This document shows, piece after piece, positions 8,716-17,323 of a stretch of 64,000 nt of DNA. Position 1 is the first letter of the stretch, and the number at the start of each line of letters is the position of its first letter. The notes beneath the pieces were generated by a model. That model made no database searches and was not told where the DNA came from. It worked only from the letters and a program-made list of their open reading frames with translations. The DNA is taken from the NCBI GenBank assembly GCA_041397625.1, contig JAWKWH010000003.1, positions 124,001-188,000 of the forward strand, given 5' to 3'. The position numbers were made by a program, and so were the translations under genes. Source of the DNA: JAWKWH01 sp041397625. Its GTDB lineage: Bacteria > Pseudomonadota > Alphaproteobacteria > Rhizobiales > Rhizobiaceae.

Positions 8716-8756
8716 GCATGATGCCTGCCCGCTGCACCGGACAAGCCGGTATGTCC
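8716..8756 (+). promoter_or_regulatory. Flagellin leader element (shared with the second flagellin)
   Basis: This block starts with GCATGATGCC and ends with CCGG-N5-CCGGTATGTCC. A matching block stands at 38986-39022 before the second flagellin. The distance to the start codon is nearly the same in both (71 and 69 bases). It is either a conserved promoter or a 5' UTR hairpin. FlbT is known in Caulobacter to act on flagellin 5' UTRs, and flbT is present here at 22331; the link is inference. Confidence 0.5.
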
Positions 8757-8786
8757 CTAATCTGTATCGTGTAAAAGGGGACAAGT

Positions 8787-9707
8787 ATGTCCAGTATCAT
8801 GACCAACGTGTCGGCTATGACGGCACTCAAGACCCTCCAGTCCACCAACAAGGCGCTGGAAGCTACCCAGAAAGCCATTTCGACCGGTTTCCGCGTCGGC
8901 GAAGCCGCCGACAACGCCGCCTATTGGTCGATCGCGACGACCATGCGTTCGGACAACAAGGCCCTGTCGACCGTTCAGGACGCCCTGGGTCTCGGTGCCT
9001 CCAAGATCGACGTCAACTACACAGCGCTCAACAGCGCCAAGGAAGTCGTCGACGAGATCAAGTCCAAGCTGGTTGCTTCCCGCGAGCCGGGTGTCGACCG
9101 CGCCAAGATCCAGTCGGAAATCACCGTTCTCCAGCAACAGCTGATCGACTCCGCCGCCGCGGCAAGCTTCAGCGGTGAAAACTGGCTGTCGGTCGATTCG
9201 AGTGCTGCCGACTACTCGGCCACCAAGTCCATCGTCGGCTCGTTCACGCGTGCTTCCGACGGTTCGGTTTCGGTGAGCACGATCCAGATCGACATCACCA
9301 GCACCGAGCTGTTCGACGCCAACGACCAGTCGGGTATCCTCGACAGCACGTTCACGACCACGGGCGCCGGCGCCGTCTCGGTTGCCGTCTCGACGCTGGA
9401 CATCACCGCGACCAATGTCGATGACGCCGACATCGACGACATGATTTCCAATGTCGATACTGCTCTGCAGTCGATGATTACGGCAGCCGCCGACCTGGGT
9501 GCTGCCCAGAAGCGCGTTTCGCTTCAGCAGGACTTCGTGTCGAACCTGATGGACGCAATCGACCGCGGCGTTGGCCAGCTCGTCGATGCCGACATGAACA
9601 GGGAATCGACACGACTGCAGGCGCTGCAGGTGCAGCAGCAGCTCGGCGTCCAGGCTCTGTCGATCGCCAACTCCGGCGCACAGTCGATCCTGTCGCTGTT
9701 CCGCTAA
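8787..9707 (+). CDS. fla: Flagellin (first copy)
   Basis: Flagellin builds the external filament. The 306-residue protein has the conserved N-terminal D0/D1 helices (SAMTALKTLQSTNKALEATQ, then STGFRVGEAADNAAYWSIAT) and a C-terminal D0/D1 part (KRVSLQQDFVSNLMDAIDRG, LQVQQQLGVQALSIANSGAQ, ending LSLFR). Only a short variable middle is present, typical of rhizobial complex-filament flagellins. It starts at the ATG at 8787 behind AAAGGGGACAAG. A strong terminator follows 25 bases after the stop, so it forms its own transcript. Residues about 31-80 are almost identical at base level to the copy at 39055. Confidence 0.97.
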   Translation: MSSIMTNVSAMTALKTLQSTNKALEATQKAISTGFRVGEAADNAAYWSIATTMRSDNKALSTVQDALGLGASKIDVNYTALNSAKEVVDEIKSKLVASREPGVDRAKIQSEITVLQQQLIDSAAAASFSGENWLSVDSSAADYSATKSIVGSFTRASDGSVSVSTIQIDITSTELFDANDQSGILDSTFTTTGAGAVSVAVSTLDITATNVDDADIDDMISNVDTALQSMITAAADLGAAQKRVSLQQDFVSNLMDAIDRGVGQLVDADMNRESTRLQALQVQQQLGVQALSIANSGAQSILSLFR

Positions 9708-9732
9708 CAGTCGGCCGGATTTCCGGAATGAG

Positions 9733-9762
9733 AGGGGCCGCCCTTGGGGCAGCCCCTTTTTT
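9733..9762 (+). terminator. Rho-independent terminator of flagellin 1
   Basis: Stem AGGGGC/GCCCCT with an inner CG-rich extension is followed by six T residues. It lies 25 bases after the flagellin stop. Confidence 0.85.
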
Positions 9763-9843
9763 GTTTACTAATTTGAAAGGTTTAGCAACATCTTCGCGCA
9801 AGCTTGGTGGGCTAGTCTCGCTCCGGTCAAAGGAGCATGAAGC

Positions 9844-11493
9844 GTGCCAGAGCAGTTGCAGTCGGTTGTTTCCAGCCTTGCGTCCCTAGGAGCAAAACGT
9901 CTGATCGCGCTGGCCGCTGCGGGGCTGCTGGTTTTCGCGACGATCGGCATTGCCGCCTATTTCCTCAACCGGCCTGCCTTCGAAACCCTCTATGTCGGCC
10001 TGGAACGGGGCGAGGTCGGGCGCATGGGCGTCGTGCTCGGCGAGGCCGGCATCGCCTACGATGTCGGCAGTGCGGGCACGTCGATCATGGTGCCGTCGGG
10101 CAAATCGCGCCTGGCGCGAATGGTGCTGGCCGAGAAGGGCCTGCCCAACAGCGTCAGCGCCGGCTACGAGCTCTTCGACAATCTCGGCTCGCTGGGGCTG
10201 ACCTCGTTCATGCAGGAGGTCACGCGCGTGCGGGCGCTGGAGGGCGAGGTGGCCCGCTCGATCCAGACGATCAACGGCGTGCGGGCGGCGCGCGTGCATA
10301 TCGTCATGTCGGACGGCAGCAACTTCCGCCGCAGCGAGCGCAAGCCGACCGCCTCGGTGATCGTGCGTACCGACGGCGCCGACGACGTGCGCATCGCCTA
10401 CTCGATCCGTCATCTCGTCGCCGCCGCCGTGCCGGGCCTGTCGCCCGACAACGTCACCGTGCTCGACGGTTCGGGCGACCTGCTGGCCGCCGGCGAGGAC
10501 CCGATGAACAATGCGCTGACCGGCAATGTCGGCATCGAGCAGATGGTCGAGGGCCAGATCAGCAAGAACATCCACAACGCGCTTGCGGCCTATCTCGGCC
10601 GGAACAATTTCCGCGCCAATGTCCGCGCCGACATCAACACCGATCGCCGCCAGATCGAAGAGACGATCTTCGATCCGGATTCCCGCATCGAGCGTTCCGT
10701 GCAGGTGGTGAAGCTCGAGGAAAGCGCCAGCCAGGAGGCCGGCGGCGAGCCGGTGACGGTCGAACAGAACCTGCCGGAGACCGTCGACGTGGCCGACGGT
10801 CCGGCATCGTCGGAGAAAAGCGAGCGTCGCGAGGAAACCACCAATTACGAACTGAGCTCGAAGCGCATCGCCACCGTCTCCAACGGCTACACGGTCCGCC
10901 GCATGTCGATCTCGGTGGTTGTCAACCGCGAGAGGCTACTGGAGGCGCTGGGCGCCAATGCGACGCCGGAGGACATCGCCGGGAACATCGCCGAGATCGA
11001 GAAGGTGGTTACGACCGCGGCCGGCTTCGACGAGAAGCGCGGCGACGTCATCAACGTCACGGCGGTCGATTTCATCGACGATCTGGCCGGCGATCCGGTC
11101 GCGGACGGCGGCATCATGGACATGGCCGGCCGTTATGTCGGTACGCTGATCAACGCAATTGCCTTCGTCGTGGTGTCGGTGCTGGTCCTGTTCCTTGGCG
11201 TCAAGCCGCTGATCGGCGCCGTTACGAGACTCGGCGACGGTGCCGGTTCGTCGCCGATGCCCAACGGCAACATGACGGCGGGTCTGGACGGTCCGGATGA
11301 CAGCGGGCTTCTGGAGGGCGGCGGAGCGCAGAGCGGTCCGATCCCCTTGCCGGCGGGCGTCGAGGAGGCCACGGCCGACCTTCTTGCGCGCATGAAGCAA
11401 CAGCCGCAGGAGCGGCTGGAGTCGATCGTCGATCTCGATGAGGAGCGCAGCGCCATGGTCCTGCGCCGCTGGATCTACGACGAGGCCGCGTGA
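9844..11493 (+). CDS. fliF: Flagellar MS-ring protein FliF
   Basis: FliF forms the MS ring in the inner membrane. The 549-residue protein starts with GTG at 9844 behind AAAGGAGC. It has an N-terminal membrane helix (about residues 22-42), the periplasmic ring-building domains (KSRLARMVLAEKGLPNSVSAG, GYELFDNLGSLGLTSFMQEV, VSVVVNRE-like strands), a second membrane helix near residues 436-456 (AIAFVVVSVLVLFLG), and a C-terminal FliG-binding tail (LDEERSAMVLRRWIYDEAA). In S. meliloti fliF sits upstream near visN; here it follows the flagellin, as in some other Phyllobacteriaceae. Confidence 0.97.
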   Translation: MPEQLQSVVSSLASLGAKRLIALAAAGLLVFATIGIAAYFLNRPAFETLYVGLERGEVGRMGVVLGEAGIAYDVGSAGTSIMVPSGKSRLARMVLAEKGLPNSVSAGYELFDNLGSLGLTSFMQEVTRVRALEGEVARSIQTINGVRAARVHIVMSDGSNFRRSERKPTASVIVRTDGADDVRIAYSIRHLVAAAVPGLSPDNVTVLDGSGDLLAAGEDPMNNALTGNVGIEQMVEGQISKNIHNALAAYLGRNNFRANVRADINTDRRQIEETIFDPDSRIERSVQVVKLEESASQEAGGEPVTVEQNLPETVDVADGPASSEKSERREETTNYELSSKRIATVSNGYTVRRMSISVVVNRERLLEALGANATPEDIAGNIAEIEKVVTTAAGFDEKRGDVINVTAVDFIDDLAGDPVADGGIMDMAGRYVGTLINAIAFVVVSVLVLFLGVKPLIGAVTRLGDGAGSSPMPNGNMTAGLDGPDDSGLLEGGGAQSGPIPLPAGVEEATADLLARMKQQPQERLESIVDLDEERSAMVLRRWIYDEAA

Positions 11494-12215
11494 TGGGCGG
11501 CGCCGGGCTCAGCGATTTCCTGCCTGACTTCTCCGAAGATGTCCGCGCCAGGAGCAGCGGGCGTGGAACGCCGTTCAGCCTGTTCTTCGAGGGCAAACGA
11601 CGCGGCGGCGGGCCTGCCGCAAGGGCCGCGTTCACGCCGCTCGAACCAGTCGAGCCGCCGCCGGCCGGTGGCGAGGAGCCGGGCATCGCCGACGCCGCCG
11701 TCGCGACCGGCGATGTCGAGGCGACGATCGAGCAGGCCCATGATTCCAAATGGGAAGAGATCGAGAAGCTGACGCGCTCGCATGAGGCGGAAATCGAGGC
11801 GCTCGGCCATGCCCACGAGGACGCGCTGCAGGCGAGGGCCGCCGAACTGGAGGCCGGTGCCCTGCGCTCGCTCGCCGGCAGGCTGGCGGCGCTGGAAGAC
11901 GGGATTGCCGAAACGGTGATCGGGCAAGTGGCCGAAACGCTGAAGACGATCCTCGGGCTGCGCATCGAGCAGGATACGATCCGCGAACTTTGCGAGGCGC
12001 TGCGACCTGTGCTGCGGGACGCCGGCGTCGGCGCGGTCGAGATCAGCGGGCCGAAGCTGCTGCTCGACAAGCTGCGCCTCCATATGTCGGAATACACCGC
12101 GCAAATACGGTTCACACCGGCGGATGTCGAAGACGTCACCGCGACGATCGATGAGCGGGTGCTGGTCACGCGGCTCGGCGAGTGGCGCGGGATGCTCGAG
12201 GAGGCCGGCCTGTGA
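11490..12215 (+). CDS. FliH-like regulator of the export ATPase
   Basis: FliH links and restrains FliI and connects it to the C-ring. Identification is by architecture: a low-complexity Pro/Glu-rich N-terminus, a long charged helix with coiled-coil character (about residues 78-125, KWEEIEKLTRSHEAEIEALG), then a V-type-ATPase-E/FliH-like C-terminal domain. Its end (AEDVTATIDERV-like, then VTRLGEWRGMLEEAGL) resembles the FliH terminus. It overlaps the fliF stop (GTGATG; start GTG 11490 or ATG 11493) and the motB start. No other FliH candidate is in the window. Such genes are usually annotated as hypothetical in rhizobia. Confidence 0.65.
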   Translation: MMGGAGLSDFLPDFSEDVRARSSGRGTPFSLFFEGKRRGGGPAARAAFTPLEPVEPPPAGGEEPGIADAAVATGDVEATIEQAHDSKWEEIEKLTRSHEAEIEALGHAHEDALQARAAELEAGALRSLAGRLAALEDGIAETVIGQVAETLKTILGLRIEQDTIRELCEALRPVLRDAGVGAVEISGPKLLLDKLRLHMSEYTAQIRFTPADVEDVTATIDERVLVTRLGEWRGMLEEAGL

Positions 12216-13492
12216 ACAGCCCCGAGGAACGCAGCGAAATCATCATCATCAAGCGCGGCGGCGAGCATGGCGACGGCCATCACGGCGGTGCCTGGAAGAT
12301 CGCCTTCGCCGATTTCATGACCGCGATGATGGCGCTGTTCCTGGTGCTGTGGCTGGTCAACGCCGCCAATGAGGAAACCAAGAAATCGGTCGCCAGCTAT
12401 TTCAATCCGGTCAAGCTGGTCGACCGCAATCGCAGCACCAAAGGCCTCGACGAGATGAGCGGCGGTCCAGCCGACTCCTCCGAGAGCACCGAGGAGACCG
12501 AGGTCGAGCATCCCGCCGCCGTAGCCGAAAAGCATGCCGAGGCGCCGACGGACGCCGAATTGAACCGGGCGCCCTACGAGGTGCTTGAAAAGATCGTCGC
12601 TGCGGGCGAGGGCGCGCAGGCGGTTGCCGGAACCGACGCGGCGAAGGGCGGCGTGCCCTATCGCGATCCGTTCGCGCCGGACTACTGGAACCGCGAGGCC
12701 GAGGGCATCGGCCGCACCGGCGAGGGCGGCGGCGAAGGCACCTTGCCGAAACCGGATGAAAGCGTGAAGACGTCGGCGCTCGACCAGACGGAAAAATCCG
12801 CCGAGGAGGCGGCGGCGGAGGGCGCGGCAGGCGGGATGCAGGAGGAAGACGCGGCCGGGCCCGCCGGGGCGGATGGGCACGAGGACGAAACGGCGAATGC
12901 CGGCGACAAGCCGGACGATGCGGCGAGCGACAAACCGGAAGCTGCCGGTGCGGGCGAAATGACCGCCGATGCCGCGACGCCGGCCTCCGAGACGGATCCG
13001 GAACAGGCGCGCAAGCAGGCGCTGGCCGAAGAGGCGGACCGGATCAAGAACGACATCGAGGAGGCGATGAAGCTCGCCTTCGGCGGCCGCAATGCCACGG
13101 AGCAGGGCCTGACGGTCAAACCGGTCGACGATGGCGTGATGATCTCGATTACCGATCAGTTCGACTGGTCGATGTTTGAGATCGGCTCGGCGGTGCCGAA
13201 GCGCGAACTGATCCTGGCGATGGAGAAGGTCTCAAGCGTGCTTGCCGACCGCAACGGCAGCATCCGCATCTACGGCCATACCGACAGCCGGCCTTTTGCC
13301 AGCGGCAGTTACGGCAACTGGCAGCTTTCCACCGCGCGTGCCCAATCGGCCTATTTCATGCTGGTGCGCGGCGGGCTCGCCGAAGATCGTGTCGCGCAGA
13401 TCTCCGGCTTTGCCGATCGCGACCTCAAACTGCCGTCCGATCCGAATGCGGCCGCCAATCGCCGCATCGAGATCCTGCTCGAGGTGAACTGA
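12212..13492 (+). CDS. motB: Flagellar stator protein MotB
   Basis: MotB anchors the stator to peptidoglycan and carries the proton-binding Asp. The GTG at 12212 overlaps the preceding stop and gives 426 residues. Visible parts are a cytoplasmic N-terminus (EIIIIKRGG), one membrane helix beginning AFADFMTAMMALFLVLWLV whose FADFMTAMMA segment holds the critical Asp, a long acidic Ala/Glu-rich linker (about residues 80-280), and a C-terminal OmpA-like peptidoglycan-binding domain (IYGHTDSRPF, LSTARAQSAYFMLV, NRRIEILLEVN). The long linker is typical of rhizobial MotB, which pairs with MotC in the periplasm. Confidence 0.97.
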   Translation: MNSPEERSEIIIIKRGGEHGDGHHGGAWKIAFADFMTAMMALFLVLWLVNAANEETKKSVASYFNPVKLVDRNRSTKGLDEMSGGPADSSESTEETEVEHPAAVAEKHAEAPTDAELNRAPYEVLEKIVAAGEGAQAVAGTDAAKGGVPYRDPFAPDYWNREAEGIGRTGEGGGEGTLPKPDESVKTSALDQTEKSAEEAAAEGAAGGMQEEDAAGPAGADGHEDETANAGDKPDDAASDKPEAAGAGEMTADAATPASETDPEQARKQALAEEADRIKNDIEEAMKLAFGGRNATEQGLTVKPVDDGVMISITDQFDWSMFEIGSAVPKRELILAMEKVSSVLADRNGSIRIYGHTDSRPFASGSYGNWQLSTARAQSAYFMLVRGGLAEDRVAQISGFADRDLKLPSDPNAAANRRIEILLEVN

Positions 13493-14769
13493 TGGGCGTC
13501 GGCGTCATCGGTCGCGCGGCCGCCGCGGCACTTGCGCTTTGCTGTATGGCACGGCCCGGCGCGGCAGGCGATCTGCCGCCGCTCGAACCCTATCAGCTAC
13601 TGCGCTCGCTGCAGCTTGTCCAGGACCGGATCGCCGGTGGCGACCAAGCGGGGCTGCCGCTACAGGGCAGGCTGATGGTGATGACCGACGCCGGCTTTCG
13701 CGAAGCGTCGGCGGCGCGCATGGCGGATCGGCGCAACATCAAGGCGCTGATCGCCTACGGCCTTTCGGGCGGCAATCCGGAAACGGTGGTGTCGCTGGCC
13801 TCGCTGGTGCCGCGCGACGATCCGCTGAGCGGCCTGTCATTGGGCGTGGTCGGCTACGTGACCGGCCGCGAGGAAACGGCGCGTTCCGGCTTTGCCAAGG
13901 TCGATCCGCTGACGCTCGATGCCGACATCGCCGCCTATGTGGCGCTGGCCAAGGGCAACCTCAATGTCGACCATGACCCGGAGCTGGCGGTGGCGATGAT
14001 GAGGATCGCGCGGCTTCTGGCGCCTGGAACGCTGGTCGAGGAGGCGGCGTTGCGCCGCATGATGGCGCTGGAGATGAAGTCCGGCGACATGAAGGCTTTC
14101 ATCAGGGCTTCGGTGCAATATGCGCGCCGTTTCCACGCATCGCCCTATGCCGAGCAGTTCGCCGAGATGTTCACCAACGCTGTCGTCGAGATGGATGCAG
14201 CGCATGCGTCGCTGGCGCTGGAGGCCGTGGACGGGGCGATGCCGGTTCCCTATCGCGATGCGATCTATCTGCGGGTCGCACGCAAGGCGGCGATCCGCGG
14301 CACGCTCGGCCTTGCGGAGCTTGCCGCGGCGAAGATCGGTGCGGCCGTCAGGCATGCCGATGCCGGAAAGGACGGTGACGAGGTTTCGCCCCGCGGCGGC
14401 GGCAACGACACCGCGGCACTCAGGTCGCGGCTCTATTCCGGCATCAATTCGATCACGGACGAGGGCGGCGTGGAGGCGCTGGCCAAGCTCGACGGCATCG
14501 ACGACACCAAACTGCCGCGCGAAGACCGGCGATTGCTGAAAGCGGCGAAGGCCGTTGCAAGGGCGGTGCTGGAGCCGATCGCCTCCACCTCCGGTCCGGC
14601 GCCGGCCGGGCCGAACGAAGCGGCCGACGGCGCGATGGCCGAGGGCGGCGGGATGGCGCCTGCCGGAGAAGCGCCGCCGGCGGAATTCAACGATACCGAC
14701 GCGCTGCTCTCCGAAGCCCGGTCGCGGCTGCAGGAGATCGACGCGTTGCTGGAAAAGGAAACACGATGA
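13492..14769 (+). CDS. motC: Periplasmic motility protein MotC
   Basis: MotC is a rhizobium-type periplasmic protein that interacts with MotB and is needed for motor rotation; this is known from S. meliloti. The 425-residue product starts at an ATG overlapping the motB stop by one base. It has a signal peptide (cleavage after about residue 25, ARPGAAG) followed by PPLEPYQLLRSLQLVQDRIA, a diagnostic MotC N-terminus, then a largely helical body. The C-terminal 60 residues are Pro/Ala/Gly-rich. The motB-motC-fliK order is as in S. meliloti. Confidence 0.93.
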   Translation: MGVGVIGRAAAAALALCCMARPGAAGDLPPLEPYQLLRSLQLVQDRIAGGDQAGLPLQGRLMVMTDAGFREASAARMADRRNIKALIAYGLSGGNPETVVSLASLVPRDDPLSGLSLGVVGYVTGREETARSGFAKVDPLTLDADIAAYVALAKGNLNVDHDPELAVAMMRIARLLAPGTLVEEAALRRMMALEMKSGDMKAFIRASVQYARRFHASPYAEQFAEMFTNAVVEMDAAHASLALEAVDGAMPVPYRDAIYLRVARKAAIRGTLGLAELAAAKIGAAVRHADAGKDGDEVSPRGGGNDTAALRSRLYSGINSITDEGGVEALAKLDGIDDTKLPREDRRLLKAAKAVARAVLEPIASTSGPAPAGPNEAADGAMAEGGGMAPAGEAPPAEFNDTDALLSEARSRLQEIDALLEKETR

Positions 14770-16553
14770 GTACCGGTGTGTTCGGGTTTGACATCAAGGT
14801 TACGCGGCTGCTGGTCGGCGGCGACAGAACCCATGGCGGAGAGAAAGGCGACGGCTTCGGCCGGCTGCTTGCCGACAAGGCGCCGGACAGGCTGCCGCGC
14901 GACCTCCGGTCAAGGGACGAGGCGGAAGGCGGCGACGGCTTCGTCGGGAGGTCCACCGAACCACCGGCATCGCCGGGTCCGGTGATCAAGCTGAAGGGCG
15001 CGCTTGCCGAAAAGCATGCCCTGCCGGAGTTGGCGCACGACATGGGGCACGACAGGCGCTTTTTCGGCCTGCCGACGCATCCGCGCCCGGTTGAACCGGC
15101 CGCCGGCAAGCATGCGAAACGACCCGACGAACCGGTACTGTCGCCGGCCGACGTCGAGCGTGACGAGGTCCTGGTCGCAGACGAAGACACGCCCGAAACG
15201 ACGGATGTCGTCGACGGACGCAAGGATGAACCCTTGCCAGGGGACGAGCTGAAACGGCCGGATACCGCGCGCAAGGACGACGACAAGCGGTTGGCCGTCA
15301 TCGCCACAGCGGACCTCGTTGCCGAAGACGCGCCCGTACCACCCGTCCGCGACTTTCCGCCGCCGGCCGAGCGCAACTCGATTGTCAATGGGGCCGCGCC
15401 GGACGCCGGCATGGATGCCGGCGAGCCGGCGGAGACGGGAAGGGTACCGGAAACCCGTGCGCGGCCGCCGCTGAAACACATCGCAACGGCGGAAAGCGAA
15501 AGGCCTGATGAGGACGTACCGGCCGACAAGCGCCTCGAGGCGATGAAAGCCCCCGACCTGCCGGAACGCACGCAACCCCTGCCGGCGAAAGGCCGAGATG
15601 ATGGCGAGGGCTCCGCCGCCATACGGGTAGGGAACGATCGCCGTGGCGCCGAGACCGGCAACGCCGTAACTCACCGCGAAATGTCCCCGCCGGCGATGGC
15701 CGCTGATACGCGGCGGGAAACCGTGGCGGACATGTCCGCCACGCCGAAGCTTGCCGTCGAGGCGCGGGCTGCTTCCGTGCCGCTGCGCGTGCTCGACACG
15801 AACCGTTCTGCCGGCGAGGCGTCGCGGCTTGCCATGGCCGCCGCGAACACAGGCGCCGCCGCTGGCGAGGCAGCGGCGTTGACCGGACTAACGGGCAATG
15901 CCGGCCACGCGCTTGCGGCGGACGACACAAGCCGGCCTGCCGTCGAACCGAAAGCCATCGCCGCGACCCGGCCGGTGGCTGCAGAGGCGGTGCGCGGCGC
16001 GGCCGAACTCGGCCAGACGGCGCCGATTGCAGCCGGAACGGCCGGGCAGGTCGGCGCCACCGCATCGCTGCTGCAGGCGATCGGCGAGAACAGCGACTGG
16101 GCCCGGCAGTTCACCGGACCTGCCGGCCTGCGCGCCGACCATGCGAGCCGGCTCGAACGCAGCGGCGAGACGAGCCACAGCCTGCGCATCCAGCTCAGGC
16201 CCGTCGAGCTCGGCGCGGTCACGGCAACGATGCGGCTCGTCGGCGACCGGCTCAGCGTCTCGCTCAAGGTCGAAAAAGAGACCACCCTCGGCGCGCTGCA
16301 GCGCGATCAGCAGGCCGTGCACAACGCATTGCGCTCGCTCGGCTTCCAGGTCGACGACCTGTCGATCAACGGTACCCAGGTCGATCGCGGCGGATCGGAG
16401 CTCGCCGGCCAGCGCGGTCACGCCGATGGCGGTACGCAGTCCGGCGAGCGGCGCCAGGCGCCCTTCGAGCAGCGGAGCGGTAACGCCCGACAGGCGGACG
16501 CCGAGATCATGAGGGACAACGCCGATGCGGCGACTTCGGGCATCTACATCTAG
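14766..16553 (+). CDS. fliK: Flagellar hook-length control protein FliK (formerly MotD)
   Basis: FliK measures hook length and switches export specificity; in S. meliloti the gene formerly called motD was shown to be fliK. The 595-residue protein has a long, charged, low-complexity N-terminal and middle part. The C-terminal hook-length domain (about residues 475-545) contains SLRIQLRPVELGAVTATMRL, then RLSVSLKVEKETTLGALQRD and LRSLGFQVDDLSINGTQ. Start ATG 14766 overlaps the motC stop. The 3' end overlaps the next gene by 29 bases. Only the C-terminal domain is conserved enough for identification. Confidence 0.9.
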   Translation: MSTGVFGFDIKVTRLLVGGDRTHGGEKGDGFGRLLADKAPDRLPRDLRSRDEAEGGDGFVGRSTEPPASPGPVIKLKGALAEKHALPELAHDMGHDRRFFGLPTHPRPVEPAAGKHAKRPDEPVLSPADVERDEVLVADEDTPETTDVVDGRKDEPLPGDELKRPDTARKDDDKRLAVIATADLVAEDAPVPPVRDFPPPAERNSIVNGAAPDAGMDAGEPAETGRVPETRARPPLKHIATAESERPDEDVPADKRLEAMKAPDLPERTQPLPAKGRDDGEGSAAIRVGNDRRGAETGNAVTHREMSPPAMAADTRRETVADMSATPKLAVEARAASVPLRVLDTNRSAGEASRLAMAAANTGAAAGEAAALTGLTGNAGHALAADDTSRPAVEPKAIAATRPVAAEAVRGAAELGQTAPIAAGTAGQVGATASLLQAIGENSDWARQFTGPAGLRADHASRLERSGETSHSLRIQLRPVELGAVTATMRLVGDRLSVSLKVEKETTLGALQRDQQAVHNALRSLGFQVDDLSINGTQVDRGGSELAGQRGHADGGTQSGERRQAPFEQRSGNARQADAEIMRDNADAATSGIYI

Positions 16554-17097
16554 AGCGGCGCTGGCGGCGGCGATCTGCCTTGTAGCGGGCGGCGCGGCCG
16601 CGGCGGAAAATCCGTGCGAGCGCGAGATCATGGCGGCGGCCGGGCGCTACCACATTCCGGTCGGCATCCTCTACGCCGTCGGCCTGACCGAGACCGGACG
16701 CAAGGGCAGCCTGCAGCCCTACGCACTCAACATCGCCGGCAAGGCCGTGTTCACCGACTCGCCGGCTGAGGCCAAGAAGGCGTTCCGCAAGGCACAGGCG
16801 GGCGGGACGCGGCTGATCGATCTCGGTTGCATGCAGATCAATCATCACTACCACGCGGACCAGTTCCGCGATCTCGACCACATGCTCGACCCGGCCGCGA
16901 ATGTCGACTATGCGGCGCGGTTTCTGCTGCGGTTGAAGCGCAAGCACAGGCAGTGGACCATGGCGGTCGCGCGCTACCATGCCGGTCCCGACAACGACGC
17001 GGCGCAGAAGAAATATGTCTGTCGGGTCATCGCCAACACCGTCGCGACCGGCTTCGGCAGATGGACCTCGAGGGCGAAAGCGTTCTGCGGTGGCTGA
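16525..17097 (+). CDS. Flagellum-linked lytic transglycosylase (SLT domain)
   Basis: A periplasmic lytic transglycosylase that probably opens the peptidoglycan for the rod. The 190-residue product has a signal peptide (LAAAICLVAGGAAAAE) and an SLT-type domain with the catalytic Glu in VGLTETGRKG, a Gly-Cys-Met-Gln-Ile-Asn motif (DLGCMQINHHYH) and AVARYHAGPDN. Four cysteines suggest disulfides. It overlaps fliK by 29 bases and is the last gene before the rem promoter region. The rod-binding FlgJ-like protein at 26840 has no muramidase domain, so this enzyme plausibly supplies that activity. Confidence 0.88.
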   Translation: MRRLRASTSRAALAAAICLVAGGAAAAENPCEREIMAAAGRYHIPVGILYAVGLTETGRKGSLQPYALNIAGKAVFTDSPAEAKKAFRKAQAGGTRLIDLGCMQINHHYHADQFRDLDHMLDPAANVDYAARFLLRLKRKHRQWTMAVARYHAGPDNDAAQKKYVCRVIANTVATGFGRWTSRAKAFCGG

Positions 17098-17323
17098 CAG
17101 GCTGCGGTCGGGTTGTGCGGAAGACCGCTCCGAAGGCTCGTCCGCAACCGCCGCGGGTAGGTCGCGACCGATCATTTTAACGCAATTTTCCAAAACTAAT
17201 CTAATGTTTTCAGATGGATAGATGTATGTAAAATTTCACATGCAAGATTTGGCCATTGCCAGCGAATCAGCGGTGCAACTACCTCGTTGTCGGCGGTGTG
17301 AACACTGATTCGGGGGACGTGAC

